Source of the DNA: an uncultured Clostridia bacterium
GTDB lineage: Bacteria; Bacillota; Clostridia; Oscillospirales; Acutalibacteraceae
DNA: 28,460 nucleotides
NCBI GenBank assembly: GCA_946002045.1
Contig: CAMFYM010000004.1
Location: 1 to 28,460, forward strand
Reading direction: 5' to 3'
Positions 6,951 to 15,726 of the stretch are shown here, in pieces (within the stretch, counting starts at the first letter, position 1; each line of letters starts with the position of its first letter). The notes under the pieces are model-generated. The model worked only from the letters and a program-made list of their open reading frames with translations, did not search any database and was not told the DNA's origin. The position numbers and the translations under genes were made by a program.

Positions 6951-9900
6951 ATGAGCAACAATCCCGATATTAGCATAATAGTTCCTATATATAATGTTGA
7001 AGAATATTTGGAGGAATGTCTTAATTCTTTAAAAAATCAAACAAAGAAAAATATTGAAGTTATAATGGTTGACGATGACTCACCGGATTCAAGTGCAGAT
7101 ATTGCCAAGGATTTTGAACAGAAATATCCCAACTTTCATTATTATCATAAGGAAAATAACGGTCTTGGCTGTGCAAGAAATTACGGTGCTAAAAAGGCAA
7201 AGGGAAAATATATTGCCTTTATGGACTCCGACGATATTGTTTCCTTAGATTTGTATGAAAAGATGTTTGCCTGTGCAGAAAAAAATAACAGTGACCTGAC
7301 AATATGCAATGTGGTAAGGTTTAATTCAAAAAAAGCATGGAGGTCGTCACTTCATACAAGAGTATTTAAAAATATAGATTCTAATACTCATATAACAAAA
7401 AATCCAAATCTATTAAGCGACACAACCTCCTGGAACAAGCTTATCTTAAGGAGCTTTTACGAGGAGCATAATTTTGCCTTTCCTGAGAATATTTTGTACG
7501 AGGATATTCCCGTTACAATTCCAATGCACCTGCTTGCAAATAATGTTTCAGTGGTGGAAAGCTCCTATTATTTTTGGAGAGTTCGTGACGGTGCAACTAA
7601 ATCCATTACTCAAAATACAGATAATTTAGTTAATCTTACTGACAGAATTAAGATTATGCAAATGCTTGACGACTTCTTTGAGCGTAACAATGTGAGCAGC
7701 GAATTGTCAAAGCTTAAGCAGAAGAAGCACCTTGAAATTGACCTAATGATATTCATTAACAATATCAGACTGATTCCCAAAGAGCTCTCAATAAAGGTGC
7801 TTGAGATAATAAACAAATATATTGATGAAGCAATCGACGATGATGTTTTTTCAATGCTGCCGTTAATCTATCAACAAAAATATATTTATGCAAGGAATTA
7901 CGATGTTGATAGCTTAATCAGCCTGCTTGAATATCAGGGCTCCGATTATTATAATGCTGCCGTTAACGAAGAAGACGGCAGGTTTATTGTTCAGCTGCCG
8001 GAAAATCTGTTTACTGTAAAAAGCAGGGATATTACTGATGAGCTTAAGGGATACTCACCAAAAATAAGCGTTACCGATGCCACATTCGGTAAGGATAAAA
8101 TTGAGCTGACAGGCTATATCTATCACAGCAGAGTAGCTGTTAGTGATTTTTCACAGCAGAAAATCACTGCTTATCTTGAAAACGAATTTACTCAGGAATT
8201 AACAAAGCTTGATGTAACACAAATTATTGATAAAAATATTACTCAGCTAAACGGAACGGTGTTTGATTCTGCTACTCAAATTACAAGTAACTATAATTAT
8301 GATGCAGCTGCCTTTAAAATTAAAATTGATTTGAATAAATTTGATTTTAACGACAGTAATTACGGTTATAACCGAGTTGTTATTTTTTACGAAAATCGTC
8401 TTGTAAAGCAAAAGGCGTGGCTATCAGCCTATCACAAGATTGCGCCAAACAGTGCAGTTTTGTTAGGTGATAAATATATAAAGGTTGATTATGACGAGGT
8501 TAATGAGCTTCGCATACTTGTAAAAAAAGAAAGAATTTTTGCCGAAAGGCTTGATGCAAGCAGTGAAAATATAACTGTTATCCTTAACAAAAATGCAGAT
8601 AGCCTTTGTGCAGTTGACGAGAATAATTGTGTTATTCAGTTTAATAAGCAGGGCGAAAACGAATTTATCCTATCTCCGTCAGCGTTAAAAAGGAATGAGG
8701 TTTACAGCATTTTAGTTAAGGCTGATGATAAGGAAAGAAATCTTTTGTTCAAAAGCAAAAGGATTATTGTTAGGTCAGATGGTAATCCGTCAGTTGTATT
8801 TTTGACGAATAAAAATCATGAGGCTCGATTTATTGTAAAGGATAGCGTTACGGCAGTCGGCAGTATTACTCAGGCAGGCAACAGAGTAAAGCTTAATACA
8901 ACAACTCCTGCCGATAATTCTATGCCAAAGCCTAATAAAGCAATACTTTTTGTTGATGATGAAATATCAGGGGAAAGGGTAGTGCTTGCTGCTTCAAAAT
9001 GCAGGCTTAAAAACGGCAAGGCATTTTGCTCCTTCACCATTGATTTTAATGATGATAATGTTACAAAAAATCTTTACTCCGGAATGCGTGATATGCTTGT
9101 TTCCTATGAGCATAAGGGAGAAGAGCTTTCCCGTAATATGATTTACAGTGCAAAATTTTACAGATGCAATGTAAAATTTGAAACCCTTGAGCTGAGCTGT
9201 TACAGAGCAGTTAACGGCAATATTAGGCTTAAGGCAACACAGCTTTGGCGAGAAGAGGAAAATACCTATCAAAAGAGAAAGGCTCTTTTGGCAGAGAATT
9301 ATCCAAAGTATCTTCAAGAGCCAATCGACCCTATGGTTATAATGTTTGAGTCCATGTGGGGTGGAAAATACAGCTGTAACCCTCAATATATCTATGAGTA
9401 TATTGACAGGAATTACCCACAGTACAAATGCGTTTGGTCCTTTAAGGAGGAGAGAACTCCAATAAAGGGTAACGGTATTAGAGTACGGAGAGGTTCACAA
9501 GAGTATTATCATTATTTAGCAACTGCAAAATATCTTTTCAATAATGTTAATTATCCAACAGAGTATATTAAGCGTGAGGGTCAAATAGAGGTGCAAACAA
9601 TGCACGGTACTCCTCTTAAAACATTAGGTCTTGAGGTTCCCGGTGATTTCCCTACCGAAAGCAGCAGGTCTGCTTATATTGAAAAGAGTAAGCGTTGGAA
9701 CTATCTACTTGTTCAGGGCGAGTTTATGAAGGATAAGGCATATGATTGCTTTAACTTTGATAAGGAAATACTTGAATACGGCTATCCCAGAACAGATATT
9801 CTTTATAATGTAACAGAGGATAAGATTACACAGCTTAAAAAACAGCTTAATATTCCACTTGATAAAAAGGTTATTCTCTATACTCCCACATGGCGTAAAA

Positions 9901-10451
9901 AGGGAATGTTCGATATGGAGCTGAACATTAAAAAAATGCGTCAGGCACTGTCAGATGAGTATGTGCTTTTAGTTAGACTTCATCACCTTTGTGCACCTAA
10001 TAATGCTGTTGAGGCTGATAACGAATTTGTTTTTGACCTTCATTCGTACAGAAGTGTAGAGGATTTGTATCTTATTTCGGATATTCTTATTACAGACTAT
10101 TCATCCGTAATGTTTGACTACGCATTACTCAATAAGCCAATGATATTCTTTATGTACGACCTTGTTGATTATCGTGATAATTTAAGAGGTATGTATGTGG
10201 ATATTGAGCAGGAGGCTCCCGGTCCTATTGTGTTCACTACAGATGAGGTTATTAGTACAATCAAGAATATTGAGTCTGAAACAGAAAAATGCAGCAAAAA
10301 AATAACTGCCTTTAAGGAAAAATTCCTGTCCTATGAAAACGGTGAGTCCTGCAAAAATATTGTTGACAAGGTTATAAAACCACAGGAATATCATCAGGTG
10401 AAATCCAAAAACAGCACTATTAAGTCTATTTTCAAAAAAATATTCAAATAA
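6951..10451 (+). CDS. Bifunctional GT2 glycosyltransferase / TagF-type CDP-glycerol glycerophosphotransferase
   Basis: 1166 residues. Residues 1-230 are a GT-A fold GT2 transferase: SIIVPIYNVEEYLEECLNSL (9-28), VDDDSPD, and the metal-binding DSDD at 92-95, with a later EDIP (about 184). Residues about 330-770 are beta-rich and unrecognised. Residues about 790-1140 are a poly(glycerophosphate) transferase domain: VIMFESMWGGKYSCNP, TMHGTPLKTLG (about 884), YTPTWRKKG, RLHHL (about 1010) and ISDILITDYSSVMFDYALLNKP. The two histidine motifs are those of TagF-type catalysis. It probably adds sugar and polyol-phosphate units to a teichoic-acid-like or capsular polymer at the inner membrane face. The start has AAGGAG. 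No other wall-polymer genes are nearby. Confidence 0.88.
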   Translation: MSNNPDISIIVPIYNVEEYLEECLNSLKNQTKKNIEVIMVDDDSPDSSADIAKDFEQKYPNFHYYHKENNGLGCARNYGAKKAKGKYIAFMDSDDIVSLDLYEKMFACAEKNNSDLTICNVVRFNSKKAWRSSLHTRVFKNIDSNTHITKNPNLLSDTTSWNKLILRSFYEEHNFAFPENILYEDIPVTIPMHLLANNVSVVESSYYFWRVRDGATKSITQNTDNLVNLTDRIKIMQMLDDFFERNNVSSELSKLKQKKHLEIDLMIFINNIRLIPKELSIKVLEIINKYIDEAIDDDVFSMLPLIYQQKYIYARNYDVDSLISLLEYQGSDYYNAAVNEEDGRFIVQLPENLFTVKSRDITDELKGYSPKISVTDATFGKDKIELTGYIYHSRVAVSDFSQQKITAYLENEFTQELTKLDVTQIIDKNITQLNGTVFDSATQITSNYNYDAAAFKIKIDLNKFDFNDSNYGYNRVVIFYENRLVKQKAWLSAYHKIAPNSAVLLGDKYIKVDYDEVNELRILVKKERIFAERLDASSENITVILNKNADSLCAVDENNCVIQFNKQGENEFILSPSALKRNEVYSILVKADDKERNLLFKSKRIIVRSDGNPSVVFLTNKNHEARFIVKDSVTAVGSITQAGNRVKLNTTTPADNSMPKPNKAILFVDDEISGERVVLAASKCRLKNGKAFCSFTIDFNDDNVTKNLYSGMRDMLVSYEHKGEELSRNMIYSAKFYRCNVKFETLELSCYRAVNGNIRLKATQLWREEENTYQKRKALLAENYPKYLQEPIDPMVIMFESMWGGKYSCNPQYIYEYIDRNYPQYKCVWSFKEERTPIKGNGIRVRRGSQEYYHYLATAKYLFNNVNYPTEYIKREGQIEVQTMHGTPLKTLGLEVPGDFPTESSRSAYIEKSKRWNYLLVQGEFMKDKAYDCFNFDKEILEYGYPRTDILYNVTEDKITQLKKQLNIPLDKKVILYTPTWRKKGMFDMELNIKKMRQALSDEYVLLVRLHHLCAPNNAVEADNEFVFDLHSYRSVEDLYLISDILITDYSSVMFDYALLNKPMIFFMYDLVDYRDNLRGMYVDIEQEAPGPIVFTTDEVISTIKNIESETEKCSKKITAFKEKFLSYENGESCKNIVDKVIKPQEYHQVKSKNSTIKSIFKKIFK

Positions 10452-10453
10452 AC

Positions 10454-10498
10454 AAAAATCCCTTCTAATGTAAATTTTACATCAGAAGGGATTTTTTT
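10454..10498. terminator. Bidirectional terminator between GT2-TagF and trkH
   Basis: A 13-bp stem AAAAATCCCTTCT / AGAAGGGATTTTT, one A/C mismatch, then an inner ATGTAA/TTACAT stem with a 3-nt loop. There are T runs on both strands, and the trkH stop codon overlaps the 3' edge, so it serves both convergent genes. Confidence 0.9.
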
Positions 10499-11975
10499 AT
10501 CTTGCTTTTTTCCAGGTGTGAGGGCTAAACAGCAATAGAATAGGGAACAGCTCAAGTCGTCCTGCCAGCATATCAAATATCAGCACAATTTTTGATAATG
10601 TGGAAAAGCCTGAATAGTTGCCCACAGGGCCTACTACCTCAAGTCCCGGACCGATATTGTTAAGACAGGAAATTACAGATGTAAAGCTTGTTGTTGGGTC
10701 AAAATCATCAAGAGAAATTAAAATAACAGAAATTACAAGTGTAATTATATAAATATTAAGGTAGGATGAAACGCTTTTCATTATTTTATTATCAACGGTT
10801 TTTCCGTTCATCCTAACATTAACGACGGAGTTAGGACGAAGTGTTTTTCTAAAATCGCAAAGCATTTGCTTAATAAACAGCTCAAGCCTTACAACCTTAA
10901 GTCCACCACCGGTTGAGCCTGCAGAACAGCCGATGCACATAATAATTACAAGTATTACCTTGGAGAATGTGGGCCAGCTGTTAAAGTCTGCCGTGCAAAA
11001 TCCTGTTGTACTCATAACCGAGTTAACGCTGAAGAAGGCATCTCTGACTGCAGTTGACATATCCTTATATAAGCTTGAAATGTTAATGGTTATCATAACA
11101 ACAGCCGACAGGTTGATAAGAATATATCCACGCAATTCCTCGTCCTTAAGTATGCTTGATACCTTTTTTGTTATCAGGTAGTAATACAAATTAAAGTTAA
11201 CACCAAAAAGGAACATAAATATTATCAGCACCCATTCGGTAAAGGGACTGTTATAGCCCAATATTGAATTGTTTAAAACAGAAAATCCACCTGTACCGGC
11301 AGTTGCAAAGGCGTTAACAACACAGTCAAAGAAACGGATGTTGTCGCCTGTTATTCTGCTTCCGAAAAACAGCACAAGAATTTCCGTAATAGTCATTGCA
11401 AAGTATATGATATAAAGTATTCTTGCACTTTCGGATATTTTGGAAACCACCTTGCCTGCTGTGGGGCCGGGTACCTCTGCCTTCATTATGAACATAGAGT
11501 TACCCTTTGATCTGGGTATAACTGCAATCATAAACGAAAGAATACCCATACCACCAATCCAGTGAGTAAAGCTTCGCCAAAACAGTATTGATTTTGGCAG
11601 GGAGTGAATTTCATTTAATATTGACGCACCTGTGGTAGTAAAACCCGATGTCGTTTCAAAAAATGCGTCAATGTAGCTTGGTATGCAACCACTGATTACA
11701 AAGGGCAATGCGCCTAATGCAGAAATAATTATCCAACCAAGTCCGCATATAACAAAGCCTTCCTTTGAATAAATATTAAAATTATCGGTTTTTTTTAATG
11801 TTAGAGCTATTCCGATAATAAGCAGTATAATTATTGGAATAACAAAGGATTTATAGCTTGCCTCCGAAAAGCCGTTAAGCCTGTAATATACTGCAATACT
11901 CAACGGCAGGAACATAAGCAAGCCTAAAATTATAAAAATTTTACCTAACACATATAAAACTGCTTTGTAATTCAT
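10497..11975 (-). CDS. trkH: Potassium uptake protein TrkH
   Basis: 492 residues with many hydrophobic helices, the length of TrkH/KtrB channel subunits. Four selectivity-filter loops are visible, each with its glycine: TTTGAS, TAGTGGF, STTGFC and NNIGPG, one per P-loop repeat. HWIGGMGIL and the C-terminal RLELFPILLLFSPHTWKK are typical TrkH signatures. It forms the K+ translocating pore in the membrane, gated by the TrkA ring encoded 14 nt upstream. Translation starts at an ATG just after the trkA stop, so the pair is an operon. The final residues lie inside the shared terminator. Confidence 0.95.
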   Translation of the reverse strand: MNYKAVLYVLGKIFIILGLLMFLPLSIAVYYRLNGFSEASYKSFVIPIIILLIIGIALTLKKTDNFNIYSKEGFVICGLGWIIISALGALPFVISGCIPSYIDAFFETTSGFTTTGASILNEIHSLPKSILFWRSFTHWIGGMGILSFMIAVIPRSKGNSMFIMKAEVPGPTAGKVVSKISESARILYIIYFAMTITEILVLFFGSRITGDNIRFFDCVVNAFATAGTGGFSVLNNSILGYNSPFTEWVLIIFMFLFGVNFNLYYYLITKKVSSILKDEELRGYILINLSAVVMITINISSLYKDMSTAVRDAFFSVNSVMSTTGFCTADFNSWPTFSKVILVIIMCIGCSAGSTGGGLKVVRLELFIKQMLCDFRKTLRPNSVVNVRMNGKTVDNKIMKSVSSYLNIYIITLVISVILISLDDFDPTTSFTSVISCLNNIGPGLEVVGPVGNYSGFSTLSKIVLIFDMLAGRLELFPILLLFSPHTWKKAR

Positions 11976-11989
11976 ACTGTGCTGTTCTC

Positions 11990-13348
11990 CTACTGAAGAA
12001 TATCGTTAAGGCTTTTTAGCTTTCTGTCCATTGAAACAACAATAACCATATCGTTTTTCATAATACAGTCATTGCCGTTAGGGAACAATATTTCATTATT
12101 CCTGTTAATAGCAGCAATAAGAACATTTTTCTTAATTTTGATTTTGTTAAGAGGTGTGCCTAAAAACGATACATTTTCACCTGCAAGGAATTCTGTTGCC
12201 TCAACCTTACCGTCTATCAGCTTGTATAAGGTTTTCATATATGACGAGCTGACATTTTCCTTTGCCCTGACATATTGAGTAATAGCAGATACGGAAATAT
12301 CGCTGACATTTATTTGTGAGTCAAGACCTAAATCATCAAGAAGCTTGTTGAGATTTTTGTTGTTGATTTTTGTAACTGTTTTTGAAATACCGATTCTCTG
12401 AGCATAAATTGAAACAAGGAAGTTAACCTCGTCAACATCAGTCAATGTAACGATGGCGTCCATATTTTCAATACCCTCTTCAATCAAAAGCTCGTGGTCA
12501 TTGGCGTCGCCGTTTATGATTGTAGCCTTTGGTACCATATCAAAAAGAATTTCGCATTTTTCAATATTCTTTTCTACAATAACAACATTTTTGCCAAGGT
12601 TAACAAGCATATCGGAAAGGTAAATTCCCACCCTTGAGCAACCGATAATCATAATGTTTTTTAGGGTGCTTTTTTTAGAATTAACAACAGCCCTGCCGAT
12701 TCCTGCCAGCTCTCTGTGTGCACCGGTAACATGAATTTTATCTCCTGCACGAAGCACAAAGTCACCGTTAGGTATATAAACCTCACTGCCTCTTTCAACA
12801 GCGCAGATGAGCATACGGTTGGTGTATCTTGATGAAATGCTTCCAATATCTGCATTACAAAGATTTGAGCTTTCGGTAATTGTGTATTCGGCAATATCAA
12901 TATTACCGTTTGCAAAGGTTTCGATATTATTTGCCTCGGGATATTGTATAATCCTGCATATTTCAAGTGCAGCAGTAAAATCAGGATTTATCATAAGAGA
13001 AATACCAAGCTCATTTCTCATAAATTCAAATTGAGCGTTGTATTCGGGATTTCGCACTCTGGCAATAGTGTGCTTCGCACCTAACTTTTTTGCCATAAGA
13101 CAAACAAGAATATTATATTCATCCGAATTAGTTGTAGAAATAACAAGGTCAGAGTGTTCAACATTTGCCTGATTTAATACATCAATATGTGTGCCGTTGC
13201 CGTTAACACCCTGAACATCATATTTGTCAATAATAGCCTCAAGCTTTTTTGTGTTATAGTCGATAACGGTAATATTGTGGTCCTCGCTGCAAAGACTTTG
13301 TGCTAAGCCTGTACCAAGCTTTCCCACACCGATAATTGTAATATCCAT
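11990..13348 (-). CDS. trkA: Trk potassium system regulatory subunit TrkA
   Basis: 452 residues, the full double-length TrkA. It has two RCK-N Rossmann domains (IGVGKLGTGL at 6-15 and IGCSRVGIYL near 230), each followed by an RCK-C domain (AEYTITESSNLCNADIG... and ...ATEFLAGENVSFLG...). The acidic residue ending beta-2 (VIDYN; VIVEKN) is present for NAD(H) ribose binding. It is the cytoplasmic gating ring for TrkH. First gene of the trkA-trkH operon, with GGAGG 6 nt before the ATG and its own promoter, divergent from glmS. Confidence 0.95.
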   Translation of the reverse strand: MDITIIGVGKLGTGLAQSLCSEDHNITVIDYNTKKLEAIIDKYDVQGVNGNGTHIDVLNQANVEHSDLVISTTNSDEYNILVCLMAKKLGAKHTIARVRNPEYNAQFEFMRNELGISLMINPDFTAALEICRIIQYPEANNIETFANGNIDIAEYTITESSNLCNADIGSISSRYTNRMLICAVERGSEVYIPNGDFVLRAGDKIHVTGAHRELAGIGRAVVNSKKSTLKNIMIIGCSRVGIYLSDMLVNLGKNVVIVEKNIEKCEILFDMVPKATIINGDANDHELLIEEGIENMDAIVTLTDVDEVNFLVSIYAQRIGISKTVTKINNKNLNKLLDDLGLDSQINVSDISVSAITQYVRAKENVSSSYMKTLYKLIDGKVEATEFLAGENVSFLGTPLNKIKIKKNVLIAAINRNNEILFPNGNDCIMKNDMVIVVSMDRKLKSLNDILQ

Positions 13349-13382
13349 AATTACCTCCGCAAAAAATCGATAGCATACCCTT

Positions 13383-13410
13383 ATTATACTTAAGATTTAT
13401 ATTTTATCAA
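13383..13410 (-). promoter_or_regulatory. trkA promoter
   Basis: On the minus strand, TTGATA (13405-13410), a 16-nt spacer and TATAAT (13383-13388), about 35 nt before the trkA start. The glmS side of this intergenic region has no equally convincing promoter. Confidence 0.65.
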
Positions 13411-13523
13411 TAGATAATTCTCAAATTTTTTCCTGTAATGTGTTAAAACTTATTTTAAAAGGTATTATTCGGCCTAATATGTCATATGATAATTATACTT
13501 ATGATATTGAAAGGTTGGTATCT

Positions 13524-15332
13524 ATGTGTGGAATTATGGGCTATACGGGATGCAGTCAGGCGACAGGCATATTGTTAAAGGGGCTTAAGGCATTAGAGTA
13601 CAGGGGATATGATAGTGCAGGTATTTCTGTCTTTCATAATGATTTTAATGAATGTTTAACTGCAAAGTGCAAGGGCAGAGTTGATGCCCTTAAGAACAAA
13701 ACCGATGACCTTAAGGGTAATACGGGCATAGGACACACAAGGTGGGCAACCCACGGCTCAGTCAGTGACGAAAACTCACATCCTCACAAATTCGGCAGAG
13801 TAACCCTTGTGCATAATGGCATTATAGAAAATTATGAAACCTTAAAGAATACACTTAATGTTGCCCATAGGCTTAAATCACAAACAGACAGTGAGGTTGC
13901 CTGCGCATTGATAGATAGGTGCTTTAACGGCAATCCCCGTCAGGCAATTATTGATGCCGTTAAAAAGCTGGAGGGAACATATGCATTTGCAGTAATGTTT
14001 GATACTGTGCCAAACACAATTTATGCTGTTAGAAATGTCAGTCCTATTGTTTGCTGTAAAGATGATGACGGTGCATATATTGCCTCTGACATTATGGCAA
14101 TAGGGGATTACAGCGACGAATACTTTGTTTTGCCCGAATTTTCCGTGGCAGAGATAACAAAGGACGGCTTTGATGTAACGGATTTTGAGGGCAACAAAAT
14201 TGATGTAAAATACCAAAGGCTTGATTGGGATATAAAAAGCAACAGTAAATGTGGCTATCCTTTTTATATGGAAAAGGAAATTATGGAGCAGCCGGAGGTT
14301 ATTGAAAAAACAATTACCACAAGGCTAAAGGACGGCGTACCTGATTTTTCAAAGGATTATGTAGATGATGATATTTTTAAAAAATGTAAAAGCATTTCAA
14401 TAGTTGCCTGTGGAACTGCCATGCATTCAGGACTTATTGGTAAGCAGTTGATAGAAAATAACTGCTCTATTCCTGTTACCGTTCATATGGCAAGCGAATT
14501 TATTTATTCAAGCCCCATTATTGATGATAACACATTAGTTATTTGTGTTTCTCAAAGTGGAGAAACAATTGACACATTGGAGGCGCTTAAGTATGCAAAA
14601 AGCCAAGGTGCCTTAACATTGTCTATTGTAAATGTAAGAGGCTCGTCTATATCACGAGAAAGCGATAATGTGATTTACACAGATGCTGGGCCGGAGATTG
14701 CCGTTGCCTCCACAAAGGCATACACAACACAGGTGGCTGTTTTCTATCTTATTACAGCAAGGCTTGCTTATGTTAGAGGTATGCTTAATTTTGAGGGAGT
14801 AACAAGCTTTACACGGGAGCTGCAAAAAATTCCGGGAGCAGTAAAAAATATTCTTGATAGGCGAGGGGAAATCCATTTCCTCTCCGGTGCGATGCTAAGT
14901 GCAGAGCATACCTTTATGATCGGCAGAGGTATTGATTATCCTGCACTTCTGGAGGCGTCATTAAAGCTTAAGGAAATATCATACGTTCACTCGGAGGCAT
15001 TTGCCTCAGGTGAGCTGAAGCACGGCACAATAGCACTTATAACTCAAGGCACACCTGTAATTGCCTTGATGACCCAGCAGTATCTTGCCTCGAAGCAAAT
15101 GTCAAATATTAAGGAGGTACAGTCCCGTGGAGCAGAGGTAATCGCCTTTATTCGTTCCTCACTTGACACAGATGAGCTTGACAGTACCTTTGTTTTGCCT
15201 GATCTTGACGATGAATTTATGCCTATTCCTGCCGTTGTGGCGTTGCAATTATTGGCATATTATGTGTCATCAGATAAAGGACTTGATGTTGATAAGCCGA
15301 GAAATCTTGCAAAGGTAGTAACAGTTGAATAG
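13524..15332 (+). CDS. glmS: Glucosamine-6-phosphate synthase (isomerizing)
   Basis: 602 residues from ATG 13524. This start is fixed by chemistry: the protein must begin Met-Cys-Gly-Ile so that Cys2 becomes the N-terminal glutaminase nucleophile; AAAGG lies at 13510-13514. Longer in-frame extensions are therefore wrong. Residues 1-220 form the class-II glutamine amidotransferase (RGYDSAG, GHTRWATHG). Two SIS isomerase domains follow (CGTAMHSG...SQSGETIDT and the C-terminal half with HSEAFASGELKHG), ending NLAKVVTVE. It converts fructose-6-phosphate and glutamine to glucosamine-6-phosphate for peptidoglycan. The TAG stop is the first three bases of a repeat element. No glmS ribozyme is apparent upstream. 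Confidence 0.96.
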   Translation: MCGIMGYTGCSQATGILLKGLKALEYRGYDSAGISVFHNDFNECLTAKCKGRVDALKNKTDDLKGNTGIGHTRWATHGSVSDENSHPHKFGRVTLVHNGIIENYETLKNTLNVAHRLKSQTDSEVACALIDRCFNGNPRQAIIDAVKKLEGTYAFAVMFDTVPNTIYAVRNVSPIVCCKDDDGAYIASDIMAIGDYSDEYFVLPEFSVAEITKDGFDVTDFEGNKIDVKYQRLDWDIKSNSKCGYPFYMEKEIMEQPEVIEKTITTRLKDGVPDFSKDYVDDDIFKKCKSISIVACGTAMHSGLIGKQLIENNCSIPVTVHMASEFIYSSPIIDDNTLVICVSQSGETIDTLEALKYAKSQGALTLSIVNVRGSSISRESDNVIYTDAGPEIAVASTKAYTTQVAVFYLITARLAYVRGMLNFEGVTSFTRELQKIPGAVKNILDRRGEIHFLSGAMLSAEHTFMIGRGIDYPALLEASLKLKEISYVHSEAFASGELKHGTIALITQGTPVIALMTQQYLASKQMSNIKEVQSRGAEVIAFIRSSLDTDELDSTFVLPDLDDEFMPIPAVVALQLLAYYVSSDKGLDVDKPRNLAKVVTVE

Positions 15333-15413
15333 GCAATAAAGAGTAATCCGAACCTGCCAAAAATGCAGAATTAAAGCGACTTTTGAAGTTTTCGCTGTTG
15401 CCTTGCATAGACT

Positions 15414-15449
15414 AAAATGACCTGCTCGTTAGATTGAGCAGGTCATTTT
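15414..15449 (+). terminator. Intrinsic terminator after glmS
   Basis: A perfect 14-bp stem AAAATGACCTGCTC / GAGCAGGTCATTTT with an 8-nt loop (15428-15435). The following tract is only moderately T-rich. Confidence 0.8.
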
Positions 15450-15494
15450 GTCTGTTATTCTTCTGTTAGGCAATAAATAGCAATCCGAACCGTG

Positions 15495-15602
15495 GTTCAA
15501 ATTGGCTGATTTGCCCTTACTCTATGTTAAAAATACTCGGAATACATAAAGTATTCCTGCGTTTTTGTGCCTTGATTAAGAACAAATCAGCACAATTTGA
15601 AC
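15495..15602. repeat. Palindromic core of the full-length repeat copy
   Basis: The outer arms GTTCAAATTGGCTGATTTG (15495-15513) and CAAATCAGCACAATTTGAAC (15583-15602) are complementary apart from one extra base. The inner arms GGAATAC/GTATTCC (15539-15545/15551-15557) enclose ATAAA. The whole can fold into one long cruciform or RNA hairpin. This core is exactly what copies 1 and 3 lack. Confidence 0.8.
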
Positions 15603-15726
15603 TCGCAGACCAAAAATGCATGCAGTAAAGATGAATTTTGGATTTTGAGATGGAAGCCTTGCTGACGCAAGGCAACAGCGAAAATTTCAAAAGTCGCTTT
15701 AATTCTGCATTTTTGGCAGGCTCGGA

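Noticed and set aside
13349..13523. glmS ribozyme in the glmS leader
   Set aside because: The region is AT-rich, shared with the trkA promoter, and shows none of the conserved ribozyme core or cleavage-site pattern.
13440..13523. 28-residue N-terminal extension of GlmS
   Set aside because: It would bury the catalytic Cys that must be N-terminal after Met removal.
15223..15408. 61-residue ORF on the minus strand across the glmS end
   Set aside because: It is formed by repeat copy 1 plus antisense glmS and has no family features.
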